Shown here: positions 28,316 through 36,430 of the stretch, piece by piece
How positions within the stretch are numbered: position 1 is the stretch's first letter
Layout of the letters: each line of letters opens with the position of its first letter
Origin: Trueperaceae bacterium
GTDB lineage: Bacteria; Deinococcota; Deinococci; Deinococcales; Trueperaceae
Assembly: GCA_011390455.1 (NCBI GenBank)
Contig: JAABSI010000014.1
Coordinates: forward strand, 1 to 46,856
Direction: 5' to 3'
Length of the DNA stretch: 46,856 bases
Translations under genes and position numbers: made by a program
Notes under the pieces: generated by a model
What the model was told of the DNA's origin: nothing
Databases searched by the model: none
Seen by the model: the letters and a program-made list of their open reading frames with translations, nothing else

Positions 28316-28729
28316 TCAGCGTCGGAGCGCGAAGCCGGCCGGGAGGAGCGCGTCGACGGAGGTCCGCCACGCGCCGTGGGGGCTCACGAGCCAGACCGTG
28401 GCCGTCGGCCCGAACTCGGCCAGCACCTGGCGGCACGCGCCGCACGGCGTGGCCGGTGGATCGGCGTCGGCGACCACGACGACCTCGGAGAACGCGCGCT
28501 CGCCGCGGCTGGCGAGCGCTTGGATCGCCGACTGCTCGGCGCAGCGGGAGAGACCGTAGGAGGCGTTCTCGACGTTGGCGCCGGCATCGACGCCGCCGTC
28601 CGCCCCGCGGAGCGCCGCGCCCACGCGAAAGCCGGAGTACGGAGCGTACGCGTGGTCGAAGGCGACGCGGGCGGCCGCCACCAGGTCGGCCGGCACGGCG
28701 TCGAGCGGGACCGCTTCGAGGGGGTGCAC
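28316..28729 (-). CDS. cdd: Cytidine deaminase
   Basis: Zinc-dependent hydrolytic deaminase of cytidine and deoxycytidine in pyrimidine salvage. The 137 residues are the short homotetrameric type. The zinc ligands and proton-shuttling Glu are visible in SRCAEQSAIQAL and PCGACRQVLAEF; the substrate-binding YAPYSGFRVGAAL and NVENASYGL are intact. GTG 28729 lies 4 nt after the dgkA stop. It is the last gene of the nfeD-floA-phoH-pgpH-ybeY-dgkA-cdd series; era, which follows cdd in Bacillus, is absent. Confidence 0.95.
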   Translation of the reverse strand: MHPLEAVPLDAVPADLVAAARVAFDHAYAPYSGFRVGAALRGADGGVDAGANVENASYGLSRCAEQSAIQALASRGERAFSEVVVVADADPPATPCGACRQVLAEFGPTATVWLVSPHGAWRTSVDALLPAGFALRR

Positions 28730-28733
28730 GCCC

Positions 28734-29105
28734 TCAGCCTACCGCCGCGGCGAGCCATCGCCACGTCGGCGGACCGAACACCGCGAGTCCGACGCCCACG
28801 GCGCCGATGGCGGCGGCGAGCACCGCGCCGGCCGCGACGTCCTTGGCAACGGCGGCGCGCGGGTCCGGGCCCGGAGCGACCAGGTCCACGATCGCCTCGA
28901 CCGCCGTGTTCACCAGCTCCGCCACGAGGACGACGGTGCATGCGAGGACGACCGCCGCCACGCCGGTGCCGAGCGCGACCGCCGCGGCGATGGCGACGAG
29001 CGCCACGACGCTTTCGAAGCGCAGATGCGCCTGGGTCCGCCACGCATGCGACCAGCCCCGGAGCGCGAAGCCGAGCGAGCGCGCGAAGCGCGCGGCCGGC
29101 CTCAC
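28734..29105 (-). CDS. dgkA: Diacylglycerol/undecaprenol kinase
   Basis: Small integral membrane lipid kinase, 123 residues with three predicted membrane helices. The family signature AELVNTAVEAIVDL is present, followed by AKDVAAGAVLAAAIGA. Gram-positive members phosphorylate undecaprenol to recycle the wall-lipid carrier, while E. coli DgkA phosphorylates diacylglycerol; sequence alone does not separate these, but the Bacillus-like gene neighbourhood favours undecaprenol. GTG 29105 overlaps the ybeY stop as GTGA. The first 20 residues are basic, as in the family. Confidence 0.9.
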   Translation of the reverse strand: MRPAARFARSLGFALRGWSHAWRTQAHLRFESVVALVAIAAAVALGTGVAAVVLACTVVLVAELVNTAVEAIVDLVAPGPDPRAAVAKDVAAGAVLAAAIGAVGVGLAVFGPPTWRWLAAAVG

Positions 29106-29566
29106 GCGACCCCGCGGGCGGCTTCGCGGTCGAGGTCCGCCGCCAGGTCGCGGGCCTGCGCCTGACCGGCGTGGAACGGCGCCCAGTCCGCCTCGACCTG
29201 ATGGTCGTGCCCCAGCAGGTGGAGGAGGCCGTGCGCGACGAGCTCGGCGACCTCGTGCCAGAGCTCGACGCCGCGCGCTCGCGCCTGGTGCCGCGCGGTG
29301 TCGAGGCTCACGATCACGTCGCCCAGATGCGGGAGGGTGGGGAAACCGGTGTCGTCGGGCTCGTGCAGGGGGTAGCTCAGCACGTCGGTCGGGCCCTCGA
29401 CCGCGCGGTCGCGCAGGTTCATCGCGGCGATCGTCGGATCGTCGACGAGCACGATCGTCACCTCGCGGTCGGCGATCCCCCACGAGGCGCCGAGGCGCTT
29501 CACCAGCTCGGCCAGCCGCCTACGCCGCCGGAAGCGGTTTGTTCGGTCCAGGATCTCGACCCGCAC
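29102..29566 (-). CDS. ybeY: Endoribonuclease YbeY (rRNA maturation factor)
   Basis: Zinc-dependent endoribonuclease involved in 16S rRNA 3'-end maturation and ribosome quality control. The 154 residues contain the metal motif HGLLHLLGHDH near residue 110, with DRAVEGPTDVLSYP and LGDVIVSLDTA before it, as in all YbeY proteins. The GTG at 29566 overlaps the end of pgpH by 47 bp; CGAGGT about 8 nt upstream may serve as ribosome site. The stop overlaps the dgkA GTG. The neighbourhood PhoH-PgpH-YbeY is widely conserved. Confidence 0.95.
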   Translation of the reverse strand: MRVEILDRTNRFRRRRRLAELVKRLGASWGIADREVTIVLVDDPTIAAMNLRDRAVEGPTDVLSYPLHEPDDTGFPTLPHLGDVIVSLDTARHQARARGVELWHEVAELVAHGLLHLLGHDHQVEADWAPFHAGQAQARDLAADLDREAARGVA

Positions 29567-31472
29567 GGCGCAGACCTCGAATCTCCTCGGCGCTCGGGTA
29601 CGTGATGCGCCGGTGCAGGATGGCGGTGAGCATGCGCTCGAAGGTGTCGGCGATGACCGAGAGGTCGTGCAGGTTGAGCGGGCTCTGGGAGAGCTGATCG
29701 TCCTGCAGACGCTGCTCGATCAGGCGGTCGATGAGCGCGCGGATGCTGCCCTGCGTGGGGTCCTTGAGGGTGCGCGAGGCGGACTCGATCGCATCGGCGA
29801 GCAGCAGCACGGCCGATTCCTTGCTCCGGGGCCGCGGCCCCGGGTACCGGAAGTTGAGCTCGCTGATCGAACTCGCGTCCTCGAGGGCGCGCTTGTAGAA
29901 GTACGCGAGCACCGTCGTGCCGTGGTGCTCGAGCACGAACGGCTCGAGCTGGCGCGGCAGGCGGTACTCGCGCAGCAGTTCGAGGCCGTCCCGGACGTGG
30001 CTGGTGATGATCAGGTAGGAGAGATGGGGCGAGATGCGGTCGTGGGGGTTGTCCCCGCTGAACTGGTTCTCGACGAAGAAGTTCGGACGCCGCATCTTGC
30101 CGACGTCGTGGTAGAGCGCGCCCACCCGGGCGAGCAGCGAATCGCCACCGATCGCTTGCACGGCCTGCTCGACGAGGTTGGAGATGATCAGCGAGTGCTG
30201 GTAGCTGCCGGGGGCCTCGACCAGCAGGCGCTGCAGCAGCGGATGCGAGGGCGACGAGAGCTCGAGCAGCCGGAAGCCGGTCAGGAACCCCAGGGCCACC
30301 TCGAAGAGCGGGAGCAAGCCGAGCGCGAGCACCCCCGCCAGGACGCCGCCGGCGAGGAACGCCGCGAAGGCGGTCGCGGTCGCCAGCGGCGACAGGCCGC
30401 CACCGAGCAGCACCCACGCGACCAGCGCCGCGCCTCCGGCCGCCCCACCCAGCGCGCCGGCGAGGACCACCGCGGGGCGCGTGCGCACGTCGCCCACGGC
30501 GCGGACGGCGACGACGGCGCCGACGAGCGTCGCCAGCAGGGTGACGAGCGGCGTCGAGGGGACCAGCAGCGCCGTCACGACGGCCACCCAGACCGCCCAC
30601 AGCAACCCCGCGACCTCGGAGACCAACACGGCGACGAGCAGCGGCACCAGCAGGACCAGGACGAAGCTCGGCGAGAACTCCAGCACGAAGCGTTGGACCA
30701 CCAGCGTCGCCACCGTGAGCACCACCAGGGCGTGGACCTGGAAGGGCCGGAACCCGTCGCTCAGGTGCCCCAGCGCATACCCGAGCGGGAGCGCGGCGAG
30801 GCCGCCGAGCAGGAGCGCGCCGAGCACGATCCAGACGCTGCGCCCGAAGGCCGCGAAGCGCGGCGCGTACAGGCCCACGGCCTCCAACGTACCGAGCATC
30901 TCGGCCGTCAGCACCTCCCCCTCCTGGACGATGACCTGACCCGCCTCCAACGAGCGCAGGACGGGGTCGATCGCCGCCGCCGTCGCGGCGCGCGCCGCCT
31001 CGGTGAGGTCGAGGTCGACCTGCGCGGTCGCGACCAGGCGGCGCTCCAGCACCGCACGGACCTCGGTGCGGCGATCCTCCGGCGCGACCGCGACGGCCGC
31101 CTCCAGGACCGCGTCCACCTCGTCGCGCGCGACCCCCTCGGCGCGGGTGTAGGCGGCCGCGACGGTGTCGAGCACCTCGGGCGGGAGCCCCGCGCTGGCG
31201 AGGCTGCCGAGGACCAGCGTCTGCAACGTGGCGTCGACGCGCGTCAGCTCGGGCACCTGCTCCCGCGCCGCCTGGCGACGCGCCTCGGTCGCCAGCCGGT
31301 CGGTCACCTGGACGGCGACGGGCGCCACGAAGGTCTGCGGGCTCGGGTTGCCCGCCGCCAGACCGCCCTGATCCCGGGCGTCGTACACCGAGAAGAACAG
31401 CACCGCGAGGACGACGGCCAGCGCGGTGCCCACCGCCCAGCGACCGTCGCGGGGCCGCCGGCGATCAGCCAT
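29520..31472 (-). CDS. 7TM-HD phosphohydrolase, PgpH-type c-di-AMP phosphodiesterase
   Basis: A 650-residue membrane protein. After one N-terminal helix (VGTALAVVLAVLFFSVY) comes the extracellular 7TMR-HDED region (about 45-215), about seven membrane helices (about 220-400), and a cytoplasmic HD domain (about 425-600) with EAPGSYQHSLIISNLVEQ, ALYHDVGKM and VLEHHGTT. This is the order of PgpH/YqfF, which hydrolyses c-di-AMP in Listeria and Bacillus; that activity is assigned by family. ATG 31472 overlaps the phoH stop by 8 nt. The last 16 codons overlap ybeY. Confidence 0.92.
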   Translation of the reverse strand: MADRRRPRDGRWAVGTALAVVLAVLFFSVYDARDQGGLAAGNPSPQTFVAPVAVQVTDRLATEARRQAAREQVPELTRVDATLQTLVLGSLASAGLPPEVLDTVAAAYTRAEGVARDEVDAVLEAAVAVAPEDRRTEVRAVLERRLVATAQVDLDLTEAARAATAAAIDPVLRSLEAGQVIVQEGEVLTAEMLGTLEAVGLYAPRFAAFGRSVWIVLGALLLGGLAALPLGYALGHLSDGFRPFQVHALVVLTVATLVVQRFVLEFSPSFVLVLLVPLLVAVLVSEVAGLLWAVWVAVVTALLVPSTPLVTLLATLVGAVVAVRAVGDVRTRPAVVLAGALGGAAGGAALVAWVLLGGGLSPLATATAFAAFLAGGVLAGVLALGLLPLFEVALGFLTGFRLLELSSPSHPLLQRLLVEAPGSYQHSLIISNLVEQAVQAIGGDSLLARVGALYHDVGKMRRPNFFVENQFSGDNPHDRISPHLSYLIITSHVRDGLELLREYRLPRQLEPFVLEHHGTTVLAYFYKRALEDASSISELNFRYPGPRPRSKESAVLLLADAIESASRTLKDPTQGSIRALIDRLIEQRLQDDQLSQSPLNLHDLSVIADTFERMLTAILHRRITYPSAEEIRGLRRAGRDPGPNKPLPAA

Positions 31473-32439
31473 GCTGCTCGTAGGCGCGGATGATGCTCGC
31501 GACGAGCGGGTGGCGCACCACGTCGGCCTCGCTGAACGAGACGAAAGCGATGCCGTCGATGCCCGCGAGGATCCGCTCGGCCACCCGCAGCCCCGATTGC
31601 ACCGTCCCGGGCAGGTCGACCTGGGTGCGATCGCCGGTGACGACGACGGTGCTGTTGAAGCCCATGCGGGTCAGGAACATCTTCATCTGCTCGCCGGTGG
31701 TGTTCTGAGCCTCGTCGAGGATGATGAAGGCGTCGTTGAGCGTCCGTCCGCGCATGAAGGCCAGCGGCGCCACCTCGATCGTGCCCTGCTCCAGCAGCGC
31801 GTCGACCTTGTCCGGCGGCAACATGTCGAACAGCGCGTCGTACAGCGGCCGCAGGTACGGGTCGATCTTCGCCTGCAAGTCCCCCGGCAGGAAACCGAGC
31901 TTCTCACCGGCCTCCACGGCGGGTCGGGTGAGGATGATGCGCTTCACGCGCTTCGCGGTCAGCGCTTGGACGGCCATGGCCACCGCGAGGTACGTCTTCC
32001 CGGTTCCGGCCGGACCGATCCCGAAGGTGATCGGGCTCTGATGGATCGCCTCGACGTACCGCCGTTGGCCCGCCGTCTTCGGTCGGGTGCGGCCGGGGAG
32101 CGCGGGCATCGCGCCGCCGACGAGCGGCGCCTCGGCCTCGAGCGCCGCCCCGGTCGGCGCGCCGCCGAGGACGTCGGCCGCGGGACCGGTGAGGACGCCG
32201 TGCTCCAGTTCGGTCTCGGAGACCTGCCCCCCGGACCGGATCGTGGCCAACAGGGCCCGGAAGACGCGCTCGGCCTCGGCGACGACCTCGGGGTTTCCCT
32301 GCAGCCGGAGCTCGTCGCCGCGTGCGACGATCCGTGCGCCGAGCCGCCGGCGCAGGACCTTGAGGTGGGCGTCGTTCTGGCCGAAGAGCGCGAGCGCCTC
32401 CCCGGGGTTGCGCAGCTTCAGCGTGACCGAAGCGTCGAT
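31465..32439 (-). CDS. phoH: PhoH-like ATPase, apparent ATC start
   Basis: A cytoplasmic P-loop ATPase of the PhoH family, probably acting on RNA. Walker A is GPAGTGKT and Walker B FIILDEAQN; LTRPAVEAGEKLGFLPGDL and TGDRTQVDLP are typical. The first ATG/GTG/TTG in frame is TTG 32250, but homologous sequence continues upstream: SVTLKLRNPGEALALFG, LRRRLGARIVARGDEL and VVAEAERVFRALL form the family's N-terminal KH-like domain. Reading upstream, GGAGG followed by 6 nt leads to ATC at 32439, which gives 324 residues, the usual family length. The start is therefore probably the rare codon ATC. It overlaps the upstream gene by 22 bp. Confidence 0.92.
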   Translation of the reverse strand: MDASVTLKLRNPGEALALFGQNDAHLKVLRRRLGARIVARGDELRLQGNPEVVAEAERVFRALLATIRSGGQVSETELEHGVLTGPAADVLGGAPTGAALEAEAPLVGGAMPALPGRTRPKTAGQRRYVEAIHQSPITFGIGPAGTGKTYLAVAMAVQALTAKRVKRIILTRPAVEAGEKLGFLPGDLQAKIDPYLRPLYDALFDMLPPDKVDALLEQGTIEVAPLAFMRGRTLNDAFIILDEAQNTTGEQMKMFLTRMGFNSTVVVTGDRTQVDLPGTVQSGLRVAERILAGIDGIAFVSFSEADVVRHPLVASIIRAYEQHG

Positions 32440-33119
32440 GGTCGACCTCCGAGCGGGCGCCGTGCCCGCGGCTCCCCGAGCACCTGGTGCCAGATCAGCG
32501 CCGAACGGACGGTCTCGGGGTCGGTGGCGAACGCCGCCCCCACCCGCTCGGCGCCCGTGCCCGTACGGGGCCGGCCGCCAGGCCGTTCGACCTGGAGGGC
32601 CGGCGCCTCCGCGAAGGGCGCGGGCCGGGTGCGCGGTGCCGCCCGCCCGCGCCCGAGCCCGCCGGCGGCGCTCGGGTCGAGGGGCGTGCTGAGGAGACCG
32701 TCGTCGCGATCGGTCGAGACGAACGCCGTGCGACGCGCGGGGGTCGGACGGGGCGCGGTCTGCGCGCTCGGCGCCGGACGCGCGGGGGCCTGGGAGGACG
32801 AACCGCCCGAGGCCGGCGCGTTCGAGGAGCCGCCCGGCCCCTCCAGCGCCCGCCGAACGCGCTCGCGCGCCTCGGCGAGGCGCCGTTCGAGTTCGTCGCC
32901 ACCGCCCGCGGTCGTGGCCGTGCCGCCGCCGGGGGCCGAAGGTCCGGGGCGAGCGGTGGACGCCGTGGGCGGCCGTCCCGCGGTCCGCCCGGTGGCGGGA
33001 CCACCCTGGCCCGGCGCCGCACCTCCGCCTTTCTGCTTCGAGCCCGCCAAGCGGCTCAAGGCCGGAAGCGCGATGAAGATCACGAACAGGAGCAGCCCGA
33101 ACAGGTCGTCGAAGCTCAA
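32418..33119 (-). CDS. Membrane-anchored low-complexity protein of unknown function
   Basis: A 233-residue protein that I do not recognise. It starts with one membrane helix (LFGLLLFVIFIALPALSRL), followed by about 170 residues rich in Gly, Ala, Pro and Ser, and ends with a conserved-looking stretch, TVRSALIWHQVLGEPRARRP, like the short C-terminal motif of other small anchored proteins. A charged helix (DELERRLAEARERVRRALEG) lies in the middle. TTG 33119 has GAGGA 5 nt upstream and is 7 nt after the floA stop. It occupies the place of yqfB/C/D in the Bacillus order, but no similarity to these is evident. Confidence 0.65.
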   Translation of the reverse strand: MSFDDLFGLLLFVIFIALPALSRLAGSKQKGGGAAPGQGGPATGRTAGRPPTASTARPGPSAPGGGTATTAGGGDELERRLAEARERVRRALEGPGGSSNAPASGGSSSQAPARPAPSAQTAPRPTPARRTAFVSTDRDDGLLSTPLDPSAAGGLGRGRAAPRTRPAPFAEAPALQVERPGGRPRTGTGAERVGAAFATDPETVRSALIWHQVLGEPRARRPLGGRPSTLRSR

Positions 33120-33126
33120 GCGGTCC

Positions 33127-34101
33127 TCACTTCCGGTCGTCTTCCTCGGTGGCGCGGGCGATGTTCGCGCGCATGTCGGTATCGGACTCGATGTTGCGCA
33201 GGTTGTAGTAGTCCATCACGCCCAGGTTGCCGGAGCGGAACGCGGCCGCGATCGCGAGCGGCACCTCGGCCTCGGCCTCGACCACCTTGGCGCGCATCTC
33301 CTCGACGCGCGCGCGGTTCTCCTGCTCGACCGCGACGGCCATCGCGCGGCGCTCTTCCGCCTTCGCCTGGGCCACGCGCTTGTCGGCCTCGGCCTGATCG
33401 GTCTGCAGCTCGGCGCCGATGTTGCGGCCGACGTTGACGTCGGCGATGTCGATCGACAGGATCTCGAAGGCCGTGCCGGCGTCCAGACCCTTGGCGAGCA
33501 CCGTCTTGGAGATGAGGTCCGGGTTCTCGAGCACCTTCTTGTGGGTATCGGTCGAGCCGATCGAGGAGACGATGCCCTCGCCGACGCGCGCGATGATCGT
33601 CTCTTCACCGGCACCGCCGACCAGTCGTTCGAGGTTGGCGCGGACCGTGACGCGGGCGGTGGAGATCAGTTCGATGCCGTCCTTGGCGACCGCCGAGACG
33701 TTCGGGGTCTGGATGACGCGCGGGTTGACCGACACCTTCACCGCGTCCAGCACGTCGCGACCTGCGAGGTCGATCGCCGCGGCGCGATCGAACGGCAGCG
33801 CGATGCGCGCCTTGTCCGCCGCGATGAGGGCGTCGACGACCCGGTCGACGTTGCCGCCGGCCAGGAAGTGGGCCTCGAGCTGATCCTGGGTCACGTCGAT
33901 GCCGGCCTTGTCCGCCTTGATGAGCGGGAGGATGATCCGGTGCGGCGGCACGCGCCGCAGCCGCATCGCCACCAGGCTCAGGAGGCTGACCTTGACGCCG
34001 GCGGCGACCGCGGACACCCAGAGCCCGACCGGGATGACGGTGAACAAGACGAGGAAGAAGAGGACGATGGCGCCGGCGAGGAAGAGCAGGGGAATGTCCA
34101 C
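33127..34101 (-). CDS. floA: Flotillin-like protein FloA
   Basis: Membrane scaffold protein of functional membrane microdomains (Bacillus YqfA/FloA). The 324 residues begin with a hydrophobic hairpin ([16 protein letters not shown] and [17 protein letters not shown]) and continue with the PHB/SPFH-like domain: [50 protein letters not shown] long Glu/Ala/Arg coiled coil follows ([19 protein letters not shown]) and the tail ends [15 protein letters not shown], as in Bacillus FloA. GTG 34101 is 6 nt after AAGGAG. It is 22 nt downstream of nfeD, its usual partner. Confidence 0.95.
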   Translation of the reverse strand: MDIPLLFLAGAIVLFFLVLFTVIPVGLWVSAVAAGVKVSLLSLVAMRLRRVPPHRIILPLIKADKAGIDVTQDQLEAHFLAGGNVDRVVDALIAADKARIALPFDRAAAIDLAGRDVLDAVKVSVNPRVIQTPNVSAVAKDGIELISTARVTVRANLERLVGGAGEETIIARVGEGIVSSIGSTDTHKKVLENPDLISKTVLAKGLDAGTAFEILSIDIADVNVGRNIGAELQTDQAEADKRVAQAKAEERRAMAVAVEQENRARVEEMRAKVVEAEAEVPLAIAAAFRSGNLGVMDYYNLRNIESDTDMRANIARATEEDDRK

Positions 34102-34123
34102 GTAGAACTCCTTCAGAGCGGGG

Positions 34124-35551
34124 TCAGCCCTCGGCGCCGTCGGCCGAGGCAGGGGGAACGAGGGTCTCGTGGGCGCGCACCGTCACGCGGTTGCCCTCCA
34201 CGCGCACGACGCGGACGGAGGTTCCCGCCGCCACGTAATCGCCGAGCGTCACGACGTCGATGCGCTCGTCGCCGAAGCGCGCGAGGCCGGACGGTCGCAG
34301 ATCGGTCAGGGCGGTCCCGACGACCTCGAGGAGGTCGGCGCGTTCGTCGGAGCGACCCGGCGTGGCGGTCACCGCGTCGGGCGTCCTGCCGATGCGGGTG
34401 GCCAACCGGAACCGCGACGCGACCCGACTGTACGGCAGGACCCAGAGGAGGGAGGCCAAGAGCAGCCCGCCGAACACCGTGCTGCCCCCCAGGACCGTCA
34501 CCCAGCTCTCCTGGAACACGCGGAACACGGCGTACCCGAGCACGCCGAGGCCCAGCACGCCCGCGACCCCGAACCCCGGGATCACGAGCGCCTCGATGGC
34601 GAGGAGCACGATCCCGACCAGGATCAAGACCAGGTCCAGCGGTCCCGCCGGCGTCGCGACGAAGGCGGTCAAGCCGAGCAGCGCCAACGCCAGGATGCCG
34701 ATCCCACCCGGGATGCCGAAGCCGGGGGAGAAGAACTCGAGCACCAAACCCCCGATGCCGAGCACGAGCAGGAGCGCGACGATGAGCGGGTTCGCGAGGA
34801 AGGTCCCCACGCGCTCCGCCAGGTTGGGCTCCAGCCGTTCGACCCGGGCGCCGCCGTACCCGAAGCGTTCGAGGGCGTCCTGGAGGGTGCGCGCTTCGAT
34901 GTCGGCGATGCCGTACTCGACCGCCTCGGCCGCGGTCAAGGTCACCAGCTCTTCGCTGGTGGCCAAGCCAGGGATCTCGATGCGGGCGTCCACCATCGCC
35001 TCCGCGATGCGCGGGTCGCGCCCACGCGCCTCGGCGATCGAGCGGAACTCGCCGCGCACGGCCGAGTTGAACTTCTCGTCCACCGGAGCGACGCCCAGCG
35101 GCGTCGCGACGATGGGCGTGGCGGCGCCGATCGCCGATCCGGGCAGCATCGCCACCTGCTCGGCCGCCATCGCGATCAGGGCGCCGGCCGAGAAGGCGTT
35201 GCGCACGACGGCGAGGGTCGGCACTTCGGCGCGGCTCAGGACGTCGTCGACGATGCGCTGCATCGCGGCGACCTGACCGCCGGGGGTGTCGAGGTACAGG
35301 ACGAGGGCGAGCGGACGCTCGCGGTTCGCACGGTCGATGCGGGCCCGCACGAAGGCGGCCGTGGCGGCGCTGATCTCGTTCTCGATCGGGATCACCCAGA
35401 CCGCGTCCGCGGAGGGGGCCGATTGAGCCAGCGCGCTCGGCGGCCACGACACCGCCATCGCGACGAGCGCGACGGCGACGAGCCAAGCGTGGGGACGGCG
35501 GGGGTTGGCGGTGGCGGAGGTCCGCTGGACCGCGTGGAGGACGCGCTTCAC
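34124..35551 (-). CDS. NfeD-family membrane-bound ClpP-class serine protease
   Basis: A long-form NfeD protein (475 residues): signal peptide ([19 protein letters not shown]), ClpP-class protease domain with [12 protein letters not shown], the probable nucleophile Ser in [16 protein letters not shown] and Lys in VDEKFNSAV, four to five membrane helices (about 240-360) and a C-terminal OB-fold domain ([29 protein letters not shown]). Archaeal relatives cleave stomatin; here the flotillin gene is the next gene, matching that partnership (inference). GTG 35551 lies 6 nt after a TACCCT -10 box, so the mRNA is probably leaderless; upstream in-frame starts up to 35638 add non-family sequence. Confidence 0.92.
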   Translation of the reverse strand: MKRVLHAVQRTSATANPRRPHAWLVAVALVAMAVSWPPSALAQSAPSADAVWVIPIENEISAATAAFVRARIDRANRERPLALVLYLDTPGGQVAAMQRIVDDVLSRAEVPTLAVVRNAFSAGALIAMAAEQVAMLPGSAIGAATPIVATPLGVAPVDEKFNSAVRGEFRSIAEARGRDPRIAEAMVDARIEIPGLATSEELVTLTAAEAVEYGIADIEARTLQDALERFGYGGARVERLEPNLAERVGTFLANPLIVALLLVLGIGGLVLEFFSPGFGIPGGIGILALALLGLTAFVATPAGPLDLVLILVGIVLLAIEALVIPGFGVAGVLGLGVLGYAVFRVFQESWVTVLGGSTVFGGLLLASLLWVLPYSRVASRFRLATRIGRTPDAVTATPGRSDERADLLEVVGTALTDLRPSGLARFGDERIDVVTLGDYVAAGTSVRVVRVEGNRVTVRAHETLVPPASADGAEG

Positions 35552-35557
35552 TGGGTC

Positions 35558-35563
35558 AGGGTA
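35558..35563 (-). promoter_or_regulatory. -10 box for leaderless nfeD-floA-... operon
   Basis: TACCCT on the minus strand ends 6 nt before GTG 35551. There is no Shine-Dalgarno sequence. The -35 is not recognisable. It would drive the whole nfeD-to-cdd series. Confidence 0.55.
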
Positions 35564-35659
35564 GCACGCCGCCACGAATCCACCGTGGCCTGGCACCCCC
35601 GCACCGGCGAGGCGTCGGGCGCCGTCGAGCGCGCGCACGGGACGCGGTGGCGGGCTGGC

Positions 35660-35688
35660 TTGGCAGTGCGGGCGGCGTGTGGTACCCT
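35660..35688 (+). promoter_or_regulatory. Promoter of tRNA-Trp
   Basis: TTGGCA (35660-35665) and TACCCT (35683-35688) with a 17-bp spacer, about 24 nt before the tRNA. Confidence 0.65.
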
Positions 35689-35711
35689 CGGCGACCGTCG
35701 ACGCGGCTCAT

Positions 35712-35787
<76 letters not shown>

Positions 35788-35800
35788 CGTCGAACGAGAC

Positions 35801-35824
35801 GGCCCCCCGGTACGCCGGGGGGCC
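35801..35824 (+). terminator. Terminator hairpin after tRNA-Trp
   Basis: GGCCCCCCGG (35801-35810) and CCGGGGGGCC (35815-35824) form a perfect 10-bp stem with loop TACG, followed by GGTTTCGTC. Only a short T-run is present. Confidence 0.75.
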
Positions 35825-35866
35825 GGTTTCGTCTCCAGGCGCGGGAGGCCCGGGCCGGCGATGCGG

Positions 35867-35872
35867 TACCAT
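35867..35872 (+). promoter_or_regulatory. Possible -10 box upstream of the Fe-S carrier gene
   Basis: TACCAT lies 10 nt before ATG 35883 of a nine-codon ORF. No -35 is recognised. If used, the transcript would begin almost at that small ORF. Confidence 0.3.
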
Positions 35873-35882
35873 TCCGAGCGAG

Positions 35883-35912
35883 ATGCTTTGGATTCTTGGG
35901 AGGTCCGCATGA
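35883..35912 (+). CDS. Nine-codon upstream ORF overlapping the erpA-like start
   Basis: ATG 35883 encodes MLWILGRSA and stops at TGA 35910-35912, which overlaps the start codon of the Fe-S carrier gene as ATGA. The main gene also has its own GGGAGG ribosome site inside this ORF. The arrangement parallels the minigene before ilvB. It could be chance. Confidence 0.3.
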   Translation: MLWILGRSA

Positions 35913-36337
35913 CGACCCCGTCCACCCCGTCGGCCGCCATCCCGGCCCGCACCGTGCCCGACCCGAACGAACGCATCACCTTCAGCGCGGCCGGCGCGGC
36001 CAAGGCGAACGAGCTGCTCGCCACCCTGCCTGCCGGATCCGCCGTGCGCGTGTTCATCAAGTCCGGCGGCTGCTCCGGCTACAGCTATGGCATGGCCGTC
36101 GACGAGAAGCGGCTCGAAGGCGACCGCGTCTTCGAAGACGGCGGCGCCCACGTCGTCGTCGATGCCAAGAGCTGGCCGCTGTTGCGCGGCAGCGAGATCG
36201 ATTACGTCGAGAACATGATGGGCGGCGGCTTCCACGTGACGAACCCGAACGCCACCAGCGCCTGCGGCTGCGGGAGCAGCTTCCGCACCGACGGCCGGGC
36301 GGCGCCCGACGGCGAGGGCGCCCCGAGCTGCAGCTGA
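35909..36337 (+). CDS. A-type iron-sulfur cluster carrier (ErpA/IscA/HesB family)
   Basis: A 142-residue carrier that receives an Fe-S cluster and passes it to target enzymes. The three ligand cysteines are visible: GGCSGYSYGMAVD and the C-terminal SACGCGSSF. The ITFSAAGAAKANELLA start and the VDAKSWPLLRGSEIDYVE segment are typical. About 20 residues precede and 20 follow the conserved core; the tail ends in CS and is not family sequence. ATG 35909 is 5 nt after GGGAGG. ErpA, IscA and SufA cannot be told apart without a tree. Clients in this window include the 3Fe-4S enzyme GltB. Confidence 0.93.
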   Translation: MTTPSTPSAAIPARTVPDPNERITFSAAGAAKANELLATLPAGSAVRVFIKSGGCSGYSYGMAVDEKRLEGDRVFEDGGAHVVVDAKSWPLLRGSEIDYVENMMGGGFHVTNPNATSACGCGSSFRTDGRAAPDGEGAPSCS

Positions 36338-36360
36338 CCCACCTGCGCCCCCAGCGGGCG

Positions 36361-36404
36361 CGAACGAAGCGCGGGCGCCCCTCGGGGCGCCCGCGCTTCG
36401 TTCG
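36361..36404. terminator. Bidirectional terminator between the Fe-S carrier gene and gcvPB
   Basis: A perfect inverted repeat with 21-nt arms (36361-36381 and 36384-36404) and a 2-nt centre, beginning CGAACGAAGC and ending GCTTCGTTCG. It lies between convergent genes and should terminate both transcripts. It is the longest perfect hairpin in the window. Confidence 0.85.
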
Positions 36405-36430
36405 TGGTCCGACCGAGGGCGGCCGGTTCC

